Notes: generated by a model from the sequence alone, not told the origin. A DNA stretch of 33,268 nt from Succinimonas sp045124755 (GCF_045124755.1 NZ_JBGVMK010000104.1), one strand, 5' to 3'; shown: positions 23,870 to 32,862, counted from the stretch's first letter. Made by a program: numbers and translations.

Positions 23870-25480
23870 ATGTCTAGAACGAATATTAGTATTTACCACC
23901 TCATAAAATATGTATTTGCATTACTTTTTGCTATAATTATAAGCATACCTGTGATATTTAAATTATTAGGAATAGATTATTCTATTTCAGATATCAATGA
24001 AAACCGACATTTAGCCGATCTACCAAAATATAAAGAAACTTCATTAAAAGATTTACCAAGAGTCTGGGATCGTTATCTAAATGATAGGATTAGTCTCCGC
24101 CAAGTATTCATGCCAGCTTATATTTGGCTTTGGGAAAAAACTCTAAAATCCCCTGTCTCAGAATATGTAACAGGAAAAAACGGCGAACTTTTCATGAATC
24201 ATGCAGCACCTGTAGTAAGTGCTTCACTTGGATTATTACCATGGAATAATCAACAGAAAGCTGAATTACGCGTTTCAACTGCTGGTAAGTTTGCACTTTT
24301 TTATTCAAAAGGAATAGAATACTATATAGTTCTCATTCCTGATAAAACAACTCTTTATCCAGATTTACTACCATGGTACACCGATTTAATTCCACACGAA
24401 GGATGGTATCAAACCCAGTTTTCTCAAATTTCTAAGGCAAACGTCCCATTTATCGCACTGAAGGAATATTTTGAAAAAAATTCTGACAAAACTAGGTTTT
24501 ATGATAAAATATTCGACAATTGTCATTGGAACGGCAACGCTTTAAATATTGCTTATCAGATAATTTCATCAAAAATTTTTAAAAATCACCCTGATCTAAC
24601 TCCTGTTACAATGCCGGAATACTATGAACTGTATAATCAGGAGCCTGATTTTTTTCCTTATGGCAGAGATCATACACAATTCATAAAACTAAATAACAGT
24701 AATAATTTTACTTGCACTGAAGATTTCCCAAACGAACTTAAAACATCCGAATTCAACAAATTATGCACGAATAATTCAATTGCAAACGGATCTATGTGGT
24801 TTTTCTCTGATTCTTATTTTGGGGGCACCCATGGTTCTGAAGCCATAACGCCTTTCGTTCATAATTATCATACATACTGGCATCGACATTATAATATTGA
24901 CTTAAGTAAGAATTCTTACACTTTATTTATTGACCAAAGTATCAAATTCAATAAACCAGATGTTGTTATAGAAAGCTTCGTAGAACGCATGCGGGGCATC
25001 GTAATATCATATCAAGATGAACTTATCAGAACACTGGGTGACTATTGGTTAAAAACAGACGGCATTATTTTGGATCAACAAATATCAAAAGATGCATTCA
25101 CATTAGATCAGATCGAAATCTCTAATTCTGAAAAATCAATAACCATCAAAACACTAGGTAATGATTCAAAAATACTATTCAAGGACATTTTTGTAGCTGA
25201 CGATCTCGGCAGAATCTATATGGCAGTTATGATAAAATCAGATATAAATGCAGTGGCACAGCTGTTTTATGCAGCACCTCACGAAAACTTTTCCGAGTCG
25301 AAAAGTATAACAAAAATGATAAAAAAAGGCGAAAATTTATTTCATTTTAATCTTATGGTTAAACCACATGAAAAAATAAAACTCAGATTTGATCCAAGCA
25401 ATCAACCTGGAACCTTCATTATTCAAGAAATTCCAGAATTAAAAGATTTGAGAGAAAAAATAAAAGAAAATGGTATTTAG
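23870..25480 (+). CDS. AlgJ/AlgX-like SGNH-hydrolase-type O-acetyltransferase partner
   Basis: Probably a periplasm-facing enzyme that moves acyl groups delivered by the neighbouring MBOAT protein onto a glycan. It has 536 residues: an N-terminal membrane anchor (about 12-34), then an SGNH-like domain with FDNCHWNGNAL, where D216 and H219 form a DxxH pair, and later WFFSDSYFGG with Ser315 as likely nucleophile. Asp/His before Ser is the order seen in AlgX. PDVVIESFVERM at about 363-374 is an AlgJ-type block. Residues after about 400 form a beta-rich tail, possibly a glycan-binding module. The ATG has no good Shine-Dalgarno. A 60-base line inside it is about 30% GC. Its end overlaps the MBOAT start by 11 bases. 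Substrate unknown. Confidence 0.75.
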   Translation: MSRTNISIYHLIKYVFALLFAIIISIPVIFKLLGIDYSISDINENRHLADLPKYKETSLKDLPRVWDRYLNDRISLRQVFMPAYIWLWEKTLKSPVSEYVTGKNGELFMNHAAPVVSASLGLLPWNNQQKAELRVSTAGKFALFYSKGIEYYIVLIPDKTTLYPDLLPWYTDLIPHEGWYQTQFSQISKANVPFIALKEYFEKNSDKTRFYDKIFDNCHWNGNALNIAYQIISSKIFKNHPDLTPVTMPEYYELYNQEPDFFPYGRDHTQFIKLNNSNNFTCTEDFPNELKTSEFNKLCTNNSIANGSMWFFSDSYFGGTHGSEAITPFVHNYHTYWHRHYNIDLSKNSYTLFIDQSIKFNKPDVVIESFVERMRGIVISYQDELIRTLGDYWLKTDGIILDQQISKDAFTLDQIEISNSEKSITIKTLGNDSKILFKDIFVADDLGRIYMAVMIKSDINAVAQLFYAAPHENFSESKSITKMIKKGENLFHFNLMVKPHEKIKLRFDPSNQPGTFIIQEIPELKDLREKIKENGI

Positions 25481-26942
25481 TTCAATTACTTTCCTTTTGG
25501 TTTTTTTACCGGTTTCACTACTGCTATACTTTTCATTTGCAGTAATTTTTCCAGAAAGGATAAAATTCAAATTTTTGAATACTCTACTACTTATATTGAG
25601 TCTGTTTTTCTATGCATGGGGTGAACCTTCATATGTAATACTTCTGGTAGGTTCCTTGCTTCTTAACTACTATGTGGCCCTTTTTATAGAATTTAACCGA
25701 GGAACATTGAATGCTAAATTTTGGCTGTATATAGGGATAATTGTCAATATACTGCTCCTTATTTATTTCAAATATATTAACTTTTTTCTTGCAATTGGTT
25801 TATTTAACTATGTGATAGATTACTTGCCAGAAATAGCACGACCATCTCCTAATTTTAATATTGCACTTCCACTCGGAATTTCATTTTATACATTTCAAGC
25901 TATAAGTTACTTAATAGATATACATAGAGGGATAACAAAGGCAGCTAGATCTCCAGTAAATTTCGGGTGTTACCTAACAATGTTTCCGCAGCTTATTGCT
26001 GGTCCGATTGTAAGGTACAGTTCCATTGCGAAAGAATTAGAAAAAAGAACATTAAATATTAATAAATTTTCAAGTGGAATAAAGCAGTTTATATTTGGAC
26101 TTTCTAAAAAAATGCTAATTGCAGATACCTGCGGAAAAGTTGCTGACGCTGCATTTGCAATTCCCAATGAAGAAATATCTTTCATTGTAGCTTGGGCTGG
26201 TATTTGTTGTTATACACTACAAATCTATTTTGATTTCAGTGGTTATTCCGATATGGCTATCGGAATAGGTAGAATGTTTGGTTTTACTTTCCCGGAAAAC
26301 TTTAACTATCCGTATATTTCTAGAAGCATAAAAGAATTTTGGAGGCGTTGGCATATAACCCTTGGCTTGTGGTTTCGAGATTACCTCTATATACCTATGG
26401 GAGGAAATCGTAACGGCATCGCAGTCACCTGCCTAAATCTATTAATTGTTTTTACGCTTTGCGGATTCTGGCACGGAGCTGATTTGATTTTTCTTCTTTG
26501 GGGAATGTACCACGGAATTTTTTTAATAATTGAGCGTATATTCAAAAAATTTTTTGATAGTCTTCCACGCATTCTTGGGCATATATATGCAATTTGTGTG
26601 TTTACAATCGGTTGGCTATTATTCAGATCCTCATCTATTGAACAGTTTGTATCTTTTCTAAAAGGACTGTTCGGAGGAAATAAACTTACACCACAAACAT
26701 TCAATGTATGTTTAGAACTATTTTCAGGAGATGTGTATATAGCAATTTCAGTTGGTATTCTTCTATCAACCCCAATATATCCATCCATAATTAAAAGAAT
26801 CAGATCTATAACAACAAATAATTTAATCGCAAGCATTATGTGTTCCTTACTCGGATATGGTTGGATTCTGTTACTTCTCCTTATCTGTCTATTACCGCTG
26901 TATGGTTCTACTTACAACTCGTTTATATACTTTAGGTTTTGA
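25470..26942 (+). CDS. AlgI-like membrane-bound O-acyltransferase (MBOAT)
   Basis: Polytopic inner-membrane protein that passes acyl groups, usually acetyl from the cytoplasm, across the membrane for modifying extracellular polysaccharide. The 490 residues begin MVFSSITFLLVFLPVSLLLY as in AlgI. The MBOAT core shows MFPQLIAGPIVRY at about 171-183, QIYFDFSGYSDMAIGIGRMFG, FWRRWHITLGLWFRDYLYIP and GG, then CGFWHGA with the catalytic histidine at H335 and WGMYHG with H348. All are intact. It overlaps the upstream AlgJ-like gene, so translation is probably coupled. It could serve alginate-like, capsule, cellulose, LPS or peptidoglycan O-acetylation; no synthesis genes nearby decide this. AT-rich like its partner, on the opposite strand to the flanking operon. 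Confidence 0.85.
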   Translation: MVFSSITFLLVFLPVSLLLYFSFAVIFPERIKFKFLNTLLLILSLFFYAWGEPSYVILLVGSLLLNYYVALFIEFNRGTLNAKFWLYIGIIVNILLLIYFKYINFFLAIGLFNYVIDYLPEIARPSPNFNIALPLGISFYTFQAISYLIDIHRGITKAARSPVNFGCYLTMFPQLIAGPIVRYSSIAKELEKRTLNINKFSSGIKQFIFGLSKKMLIADTCGKVADAAFAIPNEEISFIVAWAGICCYTLQIYFDFSGYSDMAIGIGRMFGFTFPENFNYPYISRSIKEFWRRWHITLGLWFRDYLYIPMGGNRNGIAVTCLNLLIVFTLCGFWHGADLIFLLWGMYHGIFLIIERIFKKFFDSLPRILGHIYAICVFTIGWLLFRSSSIEQFVSFLKGLFGGNKLTPQTFNVCLELFSGDVYIAISVGILLSTPIYPSIIKRIRSITTNNLIASIMCSLLGYGWILLLLLICLLPLYGSTYNSFIYFRF

Positions 26943-27087
26943 AAACTTCTAAACAGGTATAAAGGTGATCAGAAAGAAATTTCTCAAAGCACAGATGTTT
27001 GAGTGAAATACCGCCATAATACACATACAACTCTCAGGCTCTGACTCTGGAACTCTTTTTTACACGAATTCCAATCAAATCACCCAT

Positions 27088-27110
27088 AAAAAAAGGCGGT
27101 TACCCGCCTT
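27088..27110 (-). terminator. Intrinsic terminator of rpsB-tsf
   Basis: AAGGCGG (27093-27099) pairs with CCGCCTT (27104-27110), 4-base loop, followed by seven T on the minus strand. It ends the operon before the AT-rich insertion, so the inserted genes lie between this terminator and the pyrH promoter. Confidence 0.9.
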
Positions 27111-27135
27111 TCTTCAAACAGGAGAATTCCTGAGC

Positions 27136-28053
27136 TTACTTGCCCTGAGCAGCGGCTACCTGAGCGGCAACCTCAGCGGCGAAGTCAACTTCCTTCTTCT
27201 CAATGCCTTCGCCAACCTTGAAGCGCACGAAGGTCTTCACAGTGGCATTGCCTTCCTTGAGAACCTGACCAACCTTCTTGGTACCGTCCTTGACAAAGTC
27301 CTGAGTAACCAGAGAAAGCTCATCGAAACGCTTGTTGATACGGCCTTCGATAATGTTGGCAAGAACGTTAGCCGGCTTGGCCTTCTTTCCTGCGGCAACA
27401 TTTTCAGCTTCTTCCTTCTCGGTGATCTCAGTCTGAATCTGACGCTCATGCTCGATCTGATCCTGCGGAGCCTCTTCCTTGGTGATGTACTGAGGAGCGC
27501 TGGCGCAGATATGCATGGCAATGTCGTGGGACAGCTGGGCATCGCCGCCTTCAAGAGAAGCGATTACGCCGATAAGCTTGTTGCTGTGAATGTAAATGCC
27601 GAGATTGGAGCCTTCGAGAGAAGCAACGCGGCGGACGGACATGTTCTCGCCAATCTTGGCAATCAGATTGGTAAGAGTGGTCTGAACAGTATCGGAAGTG
27701 CCGGTATAGGTCTCGTTCTTGAGAGCCTCAACATCGGTAACATTCTTTTCCAGCGCAATGCGGGCAACATTGTTGCAGAATTCATTGAAACCGGCATCCC
27801 TGGCAACGAAGTCGGTTTCGCAGTTGATTTCAACAATGAAAGCCTTGCTGTCATTCGCAGCGTAAGCAATTACGCCTGCGGCGGCAATGCGGCCGGCCTT
27901 CTTGGCAGCCTTGGCCTGGCCGTTCTTGCGCATGTTATCAATAGCAACTTCGATGTCGCCGTCAGCAGCCACAAGAGCCTTCTTGCAGTCCATCATGCCG
28001 GCGCCGGTGCGGTCACGGAGCTCCTTTACGAGAGCAGCGGTAATGTTAGCCAT
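27136..28053 (-). CDS. tsf: Elongation factor Ts
   Basis: Exchanges GDP for GTP on EF-Tu. The 305 residues compare with 283 in E. coli. The N-terminal UBA-like domain reads LVKELRDRTGAGMMDCKKALVAADGDIEVAI, and the core includes VEINCETDFVAR, the TDFVAR motif that inserts into EF-Tu. The C-terminal part has KPANVLANIIEGRINKRFDELSLVTQDFVKD, and the tail is Ala-rich (EVAAQVAAAQGK). It follows rpsB by 65 bases as usual, with an attenuator-like hairpin between them. Confidence 0.98.
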   Translation of the reverse strand: MANITAALVKELRDRTGAGMMDCKKALVAADGDIEVAIDNMRKNGQAKAAKKAGRIAAAGVIAYAANDSKAFIVEINCETDFVARDAGFNEFCNNVARIALEKNVTDVEALKNETYTGTSDTVQTTLTNLIAKIGENMSVRRVASLEGSNLGIYIHSNKLIGVIASLEGGDAQLSHDIAMHICASAPQYITKEEAPQDQIEHERQIQTEITEKEEAENVAAGKKAKPANVLANIIEGRINKRFDELSLVTQDFVKDGTKKVGQVLKEGNATVKTFVRFKVGEGIEKKEVDFAAEVAAQVAAAQGK

Positions 28054-28085
28054 TTGGTTATCCTTTAATTGGAAAATTAAGACAG

Positions 28086-28110
28086 GGGATCGGAAACTGG
28101 CTCCGATCCC
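28086..28110 (-). terminator. Attenuator-like hairpin between rpsB and tsf
   Basis: GGGATCGGA (28086-28094) pairs perfectly with TCCGATCCC (28102-28110), 7-base loop. The T-run after it is interrupted, so it is more likely a partial terminator or processing site than a full stop. Confidence 0.45.
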
Positions 28111-28118
28111 GGTAAGTA

Positions 28119-28859
28119 TTACTCAGCCTGTTCAGCAGCGGGTTCCTGAGCCTGCTCGTCAGCGCGGGCATTGGTCAGGGCTTCGCGGGCATCATTAACA
28201 GCACCGGTAACAGCCTTCAGGTAGAGAGCGATAGCGCGAATGGCATCGTCATTGCCAGGAATAACGTAGTTAACGCCATCAGGGCTGGAGTTGGTATCAA
28301 CAACGGCAACAACAGGAATGCCCAGCTTGTTGGCTTCGTCAATGGCAATATGCTCAACCTCGGCGTCAATTACAAAGAGAGCATCGGGAATGGTGCCGAG
28401 ATCCTTGATGCCGCCGAAGCTCTTCTCAAGCTTGGCGATCTCGCGGGTACGGAGCAGAACTTCCTTCTTGGTGAGCTTGTCGAAGGTGCCGTCAGTGGCC
28501 TGAGTCTCCAGATCCTTGAACTTTCTGATAGACTGACGCACAGTCTTCCAGTTGGTCAGAAGACCGCCCAGCCAGCGATGGTTAACATAGTACTGACCGC
28601 AGGAAAGAGCAGCTTCCTTAACCTGGTCTGAAGCAGCGCGCTTGGTTCCCACAAAAAGAACCTTGCCCTTCTTGGCAACTACAGAGCCGAGGAAGTTAAG
28701 GGCATCATCAAGGCAGGCAACGGTCTTGTCCAGGTTGATGATATGAACGCCGTTTCTGGAGCCGTAAATATACTGCTTCATCTTAGGATTCCAGTAACGG
28801 GTCTGGTGGCCGAAATGAACACCGGCATCGAGCATTTCGCTCATGGTAACGTTTGACAT
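28119..28859 (-). CDS. rpsB: 30S ribosomal protein S2
   Basis: Small-subunit protein needed for S1 binding. The 246 residues show the family from the start: MSEMLDAGVHFGHQTRYWNPKMKQYIYGSRNGVHIINLDKT, then FVGTKRAASDQVKEAA, YYVNHRWLGGLLTNWKTVRQSI, DALFVIDAEVEHIAIDEANKLGIPVVAVVDTNSSPDGVNYVIPGNDDAIRAI. ATG at 28859 has AAGGA upstream. It is first gene of rpsB-tsf, with a consensus promoter at 28995-29023 and a folded leader that may mediate S2 autoregulation. Confidence 0.98.
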   Translation of the reverse strand: MSNVTMSEMLDAGVHFGHQTRYWNPKMKQYIYGSRNGVHIINLDKTVACLDDALNFLGSVVAKKGKVLFVGTKRAASDQVKEAALSCGQYYVNHRWLGGLLTNWKTVRQSIRKFKDLETQATDGTFDKLTKKEVLLRTREIAKLEKSFGGIKDLGTIPDALFVIDAEVEHIAIDEANKLGIPVVAVVDTNSSPDGVNYVIPGNDDAIRAIALYLKAVTGAVNDAREALTNARADEQAQEPAAEQAE

Positions 28860-28874
28860 TTTATTTCCTTATCA

Positions 28875-28929
28875 GGGGTTAAGCCTCCGCCAGACTGCGA
28901 ATGGAACCCGAAGGCACCCCGCATTCGCA
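28875..28929 (-). promoter_or_regulatory. rpsB leader structure, candidate S2 autoregulatory site
   Basis: In the RNA (minus strand) TGCGAATG (28922-28929) pairs with CATTCGCA (28896-28903), 8 bp perfect. GGGGT inside the loop region (28916-28920) is complementary to AACCCC (28875-28880) just upstream of the rpsB ribosome site, so a pseudoknot is possible. S2 represses rpsB-tsf translation in E. coli through a conserved leader; this fits that role. Confidence 0.5.
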
Positions 28930-28994
28930 TTGACATCAGGCGTGTGTTTTAGACAAATAAACAAAGACTCCGCGAACTCTCGCAGAGCTCCGGC

Positions 28995-29023
28995 ATTATA
29001 ACGAATGATATTCGCAAACACAA
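28995..29023 (-). promoter_or_regulatory. Strong sigma-70 promoter for rpsB-tsf
   Basis: Minus strand TTGTGT (29018-29023), 17-base spacer, perfect TATAAT (28995-29000), then a GC-rich discriminator (GCCGG), as in stringently controlled ribosomal promoters. Start near 28988, leader about 129 bases. Confidence 0.75.
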
Positions 29024-29050
29024 CCCGGAAATTAATGACGGTTCCGGGCC

Positions 29051-29076
29051 GGAATCAGGGGGCCGCCCCTGATTCC
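29051..29076. repeat. Perfect 11-bp inverted repeat between rpsB and map
   Basis: GGAATCAGGGG (29051-29061) and CCCCTGATTCC (29066-29076) around GCCG. It lies between the divergent rpsB and map promoters with no T-run on either side, so it is not a normal terminator. It could be an operator or a REP-like element. Confidence 0.5.
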
Positions 29077-29158
29077 GCTGTCTCAGCCAAATACCCGGCC
29101 GGCCGCAACCGTCTCAGCCCCTTCTGATTTTCTCTCTCATTTCTCCGATCCCCGAAAA

Positions 29159-29167
29159 TGCTATAAT
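29159..29167 (+). promoter_or_regulatory. Extended -10 promoter for map-glnD
   Basis: TGCTATAAT at 29159-29167 (TG, one base, perfect TATAAT). No convincing -35 at 17 bases. Start near 29174, leaving a leader of about 25 bases before map. Same form as the ribF promoter. Confidence 0.55.
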
Positions 29168-29198
29168 TGAAGCATTTACAGCAATTATGAGGCAGAAC

Positions 29199-30008
29199 AT
29201 GAGAAAACAACCTGATATCACCATTAAATCACCGGAGCTTATTGAGAGAATGCGCATTGCCGGCAAACTGGCCGGGGATGTTCTTACCATGATCGAACCC
29301 TATGTGAAGCCGGGCGTCACCACCCTGGAGCTGGACAACATCATGCTGGATTATATTGAAAACACCCAGCACGCCATTTCCGCCTGTCTCGGCTATCAGG
29401 GCTATCCCAAATGCACCTGCATTTCCGTAAATGAGGAAATCTGCCACGGCATTCCCGGCGCCAGAAAGCTGCACAGCGGCGACATCGTAAATATCGATGT
29501 CACCGTAATCAAGGACAAGGCCCACGGAGATACCAGCAAAATGTTCGTTGTGGGAGGTCATACCACCCCGAGAAACCATGAACTGGTCAAGGTAACCCAG
29601 GAAGCTCTTTATGCCGCCATCCGCGCCGTAGGCCCCGGCAAGGATCTCACCATTGTGGGCAAGACCATTCAGAAAATTATCGACAAAACCCCCTTCTCCA
29701 TCGTCCGGGATTTCTGCGGCCACGGCATCGGCGAAGGCTTTCACGAGGATCCTCAGGTGCTGCACTACGAGAATGACTTTCATGTGCTGCTCACCCCGGG
29801 CATGGTATTTACCATTGAACCCATGATCAATGCCGGAACCTGGAAGTGCAAGGTCAGCTCCAAAAACGGCTGGACCGCCACCACTCAGGACAAGCAGCCC
29901 TCCGCCCAGTTTGAACACACGCTGCTCATTACCGAAGACGGCGTTGAGGTGCTCACCTGGCGCGAGGAAGAAGCCGGCCGGCTTGATCGCATTATCCATA
30001 ATTCATAA
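29199..30008 (+). CDS. map: Methionine aminopeptidase, type I
   Basis: Removes the initiator methionine from new proteins. It has 269 residues from ATG at 29199. The dinuclear metal ligands are all present: D100 (VNIDVTV), D111 (HGDTSK), H175 (CGHGIGEGFHEDPQ), E207 (FTIEPM) and E239 (SAQFEHT), with H83 in ICHGIP. The start at 29199 has GAGG six bases upstream; the in-frame ATG at 29187 lies too close to the promoter start and has no such site. It is divergent from rpsB, as in E. coli, and 18 bases before glnD. Confidence 0.97.
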   Translation: MRKQPDITIKSPELIERMRIAGKLAGDVLTMIEPYVKPGVTTLELDNIMLDYIENTQHAISACLGYQGYPKCTCISVNEEICHGIPGARKLHSGDIVNIDVTVIKDKAHGDTSKMFVVGGHTTPRNHELVKVTQEALYAAIRAVGPGKDLTIVGKTIQKIIDKTPFSIVRDFCGHGIGEGFHEDPQVLHYENDFHVLLTPGMVFTIEPMINAGTWKCKVSSKNGWTATTQDKQPSAQFEHTLLITEDGVEVLTWREEEAGRLDRIIHNS

Positions 30009-30026
30009 TTCCTGACAGGAGTCCCT

Positions 30027-32642
30027 ATGAAGAACGCCGCCGCTTTTCTGCCCGCCGATCCCGTGACCATGGAAAACGGCCGCGCCGCCATAAAGGATCA
30101 GCTTCAGCATATGGCGGAACTGTTTTTCCAGGGAACCCCGGTAGCCGCTCTGGTGCAGTTTCGCACGGAATTTACGGATCTCCTCCTCCGAAAAATCTGG
30201 CAGCAGTTTCATCTGGACGAATTTCCGGAACTGGCGCTGGTGGCCGTGGGCGGCTATGGCCGGGGCGATCTCCAGCCTCATTCCGATATTGATATCCTTA
30301 TAGTCGCTCCCGAAGTCATTCCGGATGAGGTTAAATCCCGCATTTCCCCCATGACCGGGCTTTTATGGGATCTCAAGCTGGATGTGGGACAGGCGGTGCG
30401 CACGGTAGAGGAATGCATCAGCGAAGGCCGGAAGGATGTTACCGTTGCCACGAATCTCATGGAAACCCGCCTCGTCACCGGAAACGCCGCCACCTATGAA
30501 AGTCTTAACGCCGCTGTCAGGGAACCGGACTTCTGGCCGCCGCAGGAATTTTTTCAGGCAAAAATAGCAGAACAGAACAATCGGTATCACTACTACAAGG
30601 ATACCGTGTACATGCTGGAGCCGGATCTTAAAAACAATCCCGGCTGCATCAGAGATATTCAGACCATGCTCTGGATTGCTGAAAAGGCCCTGGGCATCAA
30701 AACCATCCGAGACATGAGAAAAAACAAACTGCTGAGCCGAATTGAATATTACGAACTCAGCAGCTGTCAGGATTTTCTCTGGCGGCTCCGTTTCGCACTC
30801 CATCTCACCATTTCCAAACCGGATAACAGGCTCACCTTCGACAGACAGCGGGCCATTGCAGAAAACCTGGGCTACACCGGCGAAGGCAATGCTCCTGTAG
30901 AAGTTCTCATGAAACGCTTCTACCAGACCACGCATACCGTCCATGAGCTCAATAAAATCGTTACCCAGCTCATAAGAATGAAGCTCTTCAGCTCTGAAAT
31001 CCCCCGGCGCACCGTGCACTGTCAGCCCTTTATATTCCGGGGCAGTCTTATTGACGTTCTGGATCACAACATATTCATCAAAAAGCCGGAAATCATTCTG
31101 GAGCTTTTCCTGACCCTGGCGGAGCATGACGAGCTTACCGGCATTTACGTGGAATGCATCAGAAGCCTCAGGGAAGCCCGGCGGCACATCAGATTCCTCC
31201 TTTCGGAAAAGAAGGAATGCCGGGAGCTTTTTAAAAGGCTTGTAGCCAATCCCAAGTCCCTTAAGGTGGCCTTTCCCCTGATGCACGAGCATCACATTCT
31301 GGGCATGTACATCCCCCGCTGGAACGATATCCGGGGACTTATGCAGTTTGACATGTTCCATCAGTATACCGTTGACGAACACACCATCAGGGTTTTGGAG
31401 AATATTTACCGCTTTGCCTATGAAGCCGATCCCCGCTTTACCCTGTTCCGGCAGGTATACAGCGAAATCGACAAGCCGGAGCTCCTGTCCGTGGCCGCTC
31501 TCTTTCACGATATTGCAAAGGGCCGCGGCGGACACCATGCCGCTCTGGGTGCTCCGGACGCCCTGTATTTCTGCAAGCTGCATGGCTACAACAGATTCGA
31601 GAGCAAGCTGGTATCCTGGATAGTCAGAATGCATCTCTACATGTCAATTGTGGCCCAGCGAAGGGATATTTCAGATCCGGATGTGGTAGCGGAATTCGCC
31701 GCCGAAATCGGGGACGAAACCTTCCTGAACTACCTTTACTGCATGACCGTAGCCGATATCAACGCCACCAATGACAATGAATGGAACAGCTACAAGGATT
31801 CCCTGTTCCGGACTCTTTACTTCTCTGCCCGGGATGCTATGAGAAAGGGCCTGGAAAATCCCCCGGATCTCAATCTCCACATCCGGGAAAACCAGAAGCG
31901 GGCTCTGGCTCCTCTGGTTAAAATCGGTCTTTCGCCCTCTTTGGTTCGTAAAATCTGGGCAAATTTCAAACCGGAATATTTCATAAGATACCAGCCGGAG
32001 CAGATTGCCTGGCACACCAGCAACATTATCGCCCACCGGAATGAAGCCCATGAGCCGCTCATTCTTTTTGCCCAGAATCAAAACACCAAATGCACCGATC
32101 TTTTTGTTTATACCAAAGATTCCGATGGCATCTTTGCCAGGGTCTGCGCCGTTTTAGGCAGCAAAAAGCTCAATATCATGGCCGCCACCATCTCCAACAC
32201 CAATGAGAATTATGCTCTGGATACCTTCTCATTCACCCAGAATGACGGCGCTCCGCTTCCGGCGGATCGCATGAGCTCTCTCAGAAAAGCCCTTTCCGGA
32301 GCATTGCAATCAGCCGATTACAAAGCTCCGGAAATCACCGCTCATTCCGAACGTCTGGGACTTTTTCGGATCCCCACTCTGGTGACCTTCCTGAAAGACC
32401 GGGAACACGGTACCTCGGAACTGGAGATCTCCACTCTTGATATCCCCGGCATCCTGGCCAGAATAAGCAGCGTCTTCCAAAAGCACCGGCTTTCCTTGCA
32501 TGCCGCAAGAATCACCACCACCGGGGAAAGAGCCGATGATTTCTTTTCTCTCACCAACAGCGACGGCAGTCTGCTTACTGAGGAGCAGAAAACCGCCATT
32601 CAGAAGGACATTACCGAAATTCTTGCTCACGGGAAGGAATGA
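30027..32642 (+). CDS. glnD: Bifunctional PII uridylyltransferase / uridylyl-removing enzyme
   Basis: Senses glutamine and adds or removes UMP on PII (GlnB/GlnK), controlling glutamine synthetase and nitrogen regulation. The 871 residues compare with 890 in E. coli. The nucleotidyltransferase domain has GGYGRGDLQPHSDIDIL with catalytic D87 and D89. A linker with GlnE-like helices follows, then the HD domain (VDEHTIRVLENIYRF, LFHDIAKGRGGHHA). Two C-terminal ACT domains are visible: CTDLFVYTKDSDGIFARVCA and EISTLDIPGILARISSVFQ. AGGAG lies six bases upstream of the ATG. It is co-directional with map. The usual downstream dapD is absent from this window. Confidence 0.97.
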   Translation: MKNAAAFLPADPVTMENGRAAIKDQLQHMAELFFQGTPVAALVQFRTEFTDLLLRKIWQQFHLDEFPELALVAVGGYGRGDLQPHSDIDILIVAPEVIPDEVKSRISPMTGLLWDLKLDVGQAVRTVEECISEGRKDVTVATNLMETRLVTGNAATYESLNAAVREPDFWPPQEFFQAKIAEQNNRYHYYKDTVYMLEPDLKNNPGCIRDIQTMLWIAEKALGIKTIRDMRKNKLLSRIEYYELSSCQDFLWRLRFALHLTISKPDNRLTFDRQRAIAENLGYTGEGNAPVEVLMKRFYQTTHTVHELNKIVTQLIRMKLFSSEIPRRTVHCQPFIFRGSLIDVLDHNIFIKKPEIILELFLTLAEHDELTGIYVECIRSLREARRHIRFLLSEKKECRELFKRLVANPKSLKVAFPLMHEHHILGMYIPRWNDIRGLMQFDMFHQYTVDEHTIRVLENIYRFAYEADPRFTLFRQVYSEIDKPELLSVAALFHDIAKGRGGHHAALGAPDALYFCKLHGYNRFESKLVSWIVRMHLYMSIVAQRRDISDPDVVAEFAAEIGDETFLNYLYCMTVADINATNDNEWNSYKDSLFRTLYFSARDAMRKGLENPPDLNLHIRENQKRALAPLVKIGLSPSLVRKIWANFKPEYFIRYQPEQIAWHTSNIIAHRNEAHEPLILFAQNQNTKCTDLFVYTKDSDGIFARVCAVLGSKKLNIMAATISNTNENYALDTFSFTQNDGAPLPADRMSSLRKALSGALQSADYKAPEITAHSERLGLFRIPTLVTFLKDREHGTSELEISTLDIPGILARISSVFQKHRLSLHAARITTTGERADDFFSLTNSDGSLLTEEQKTAIQKDITEILAHGKE

Positions 32643-32862
32643 AGGAATCATGGAGACAACTCTGTCGATTAGGATCAAAGCATCCCTTCTCCGAACAGAA
32701 CAGGTGCTTTTAACTGCAAGGGATTAAACATGGCATCAGGTTCATGGCGCCAAAGGATTCCATGTCTGCCTGATTCCCAAACGAATGATGGAAGGAAAAC
32801 TGAGTAAAAAAGAAAAAACTTCGGTTTGTCAAAAACGCCATAAGGAAAGCATTACCTTATCT

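Noticed and set aside
32650..32727. A 25-codon frame (METTLSIRIKASLLRTEQVL...) with AAGGA just upstream, after glnD
   Set aside because: No similarity to the start of DapD or to any family known to me; too short to support.
32740..32862. Peptide HVCLIPKRMMEGKLSKKEK, faintly like an IS200-type TnpA block
   Set aside because: The match is a few residues, lacks the catalytic Tyr and HUH motifs, and there are no terminal hairpins.
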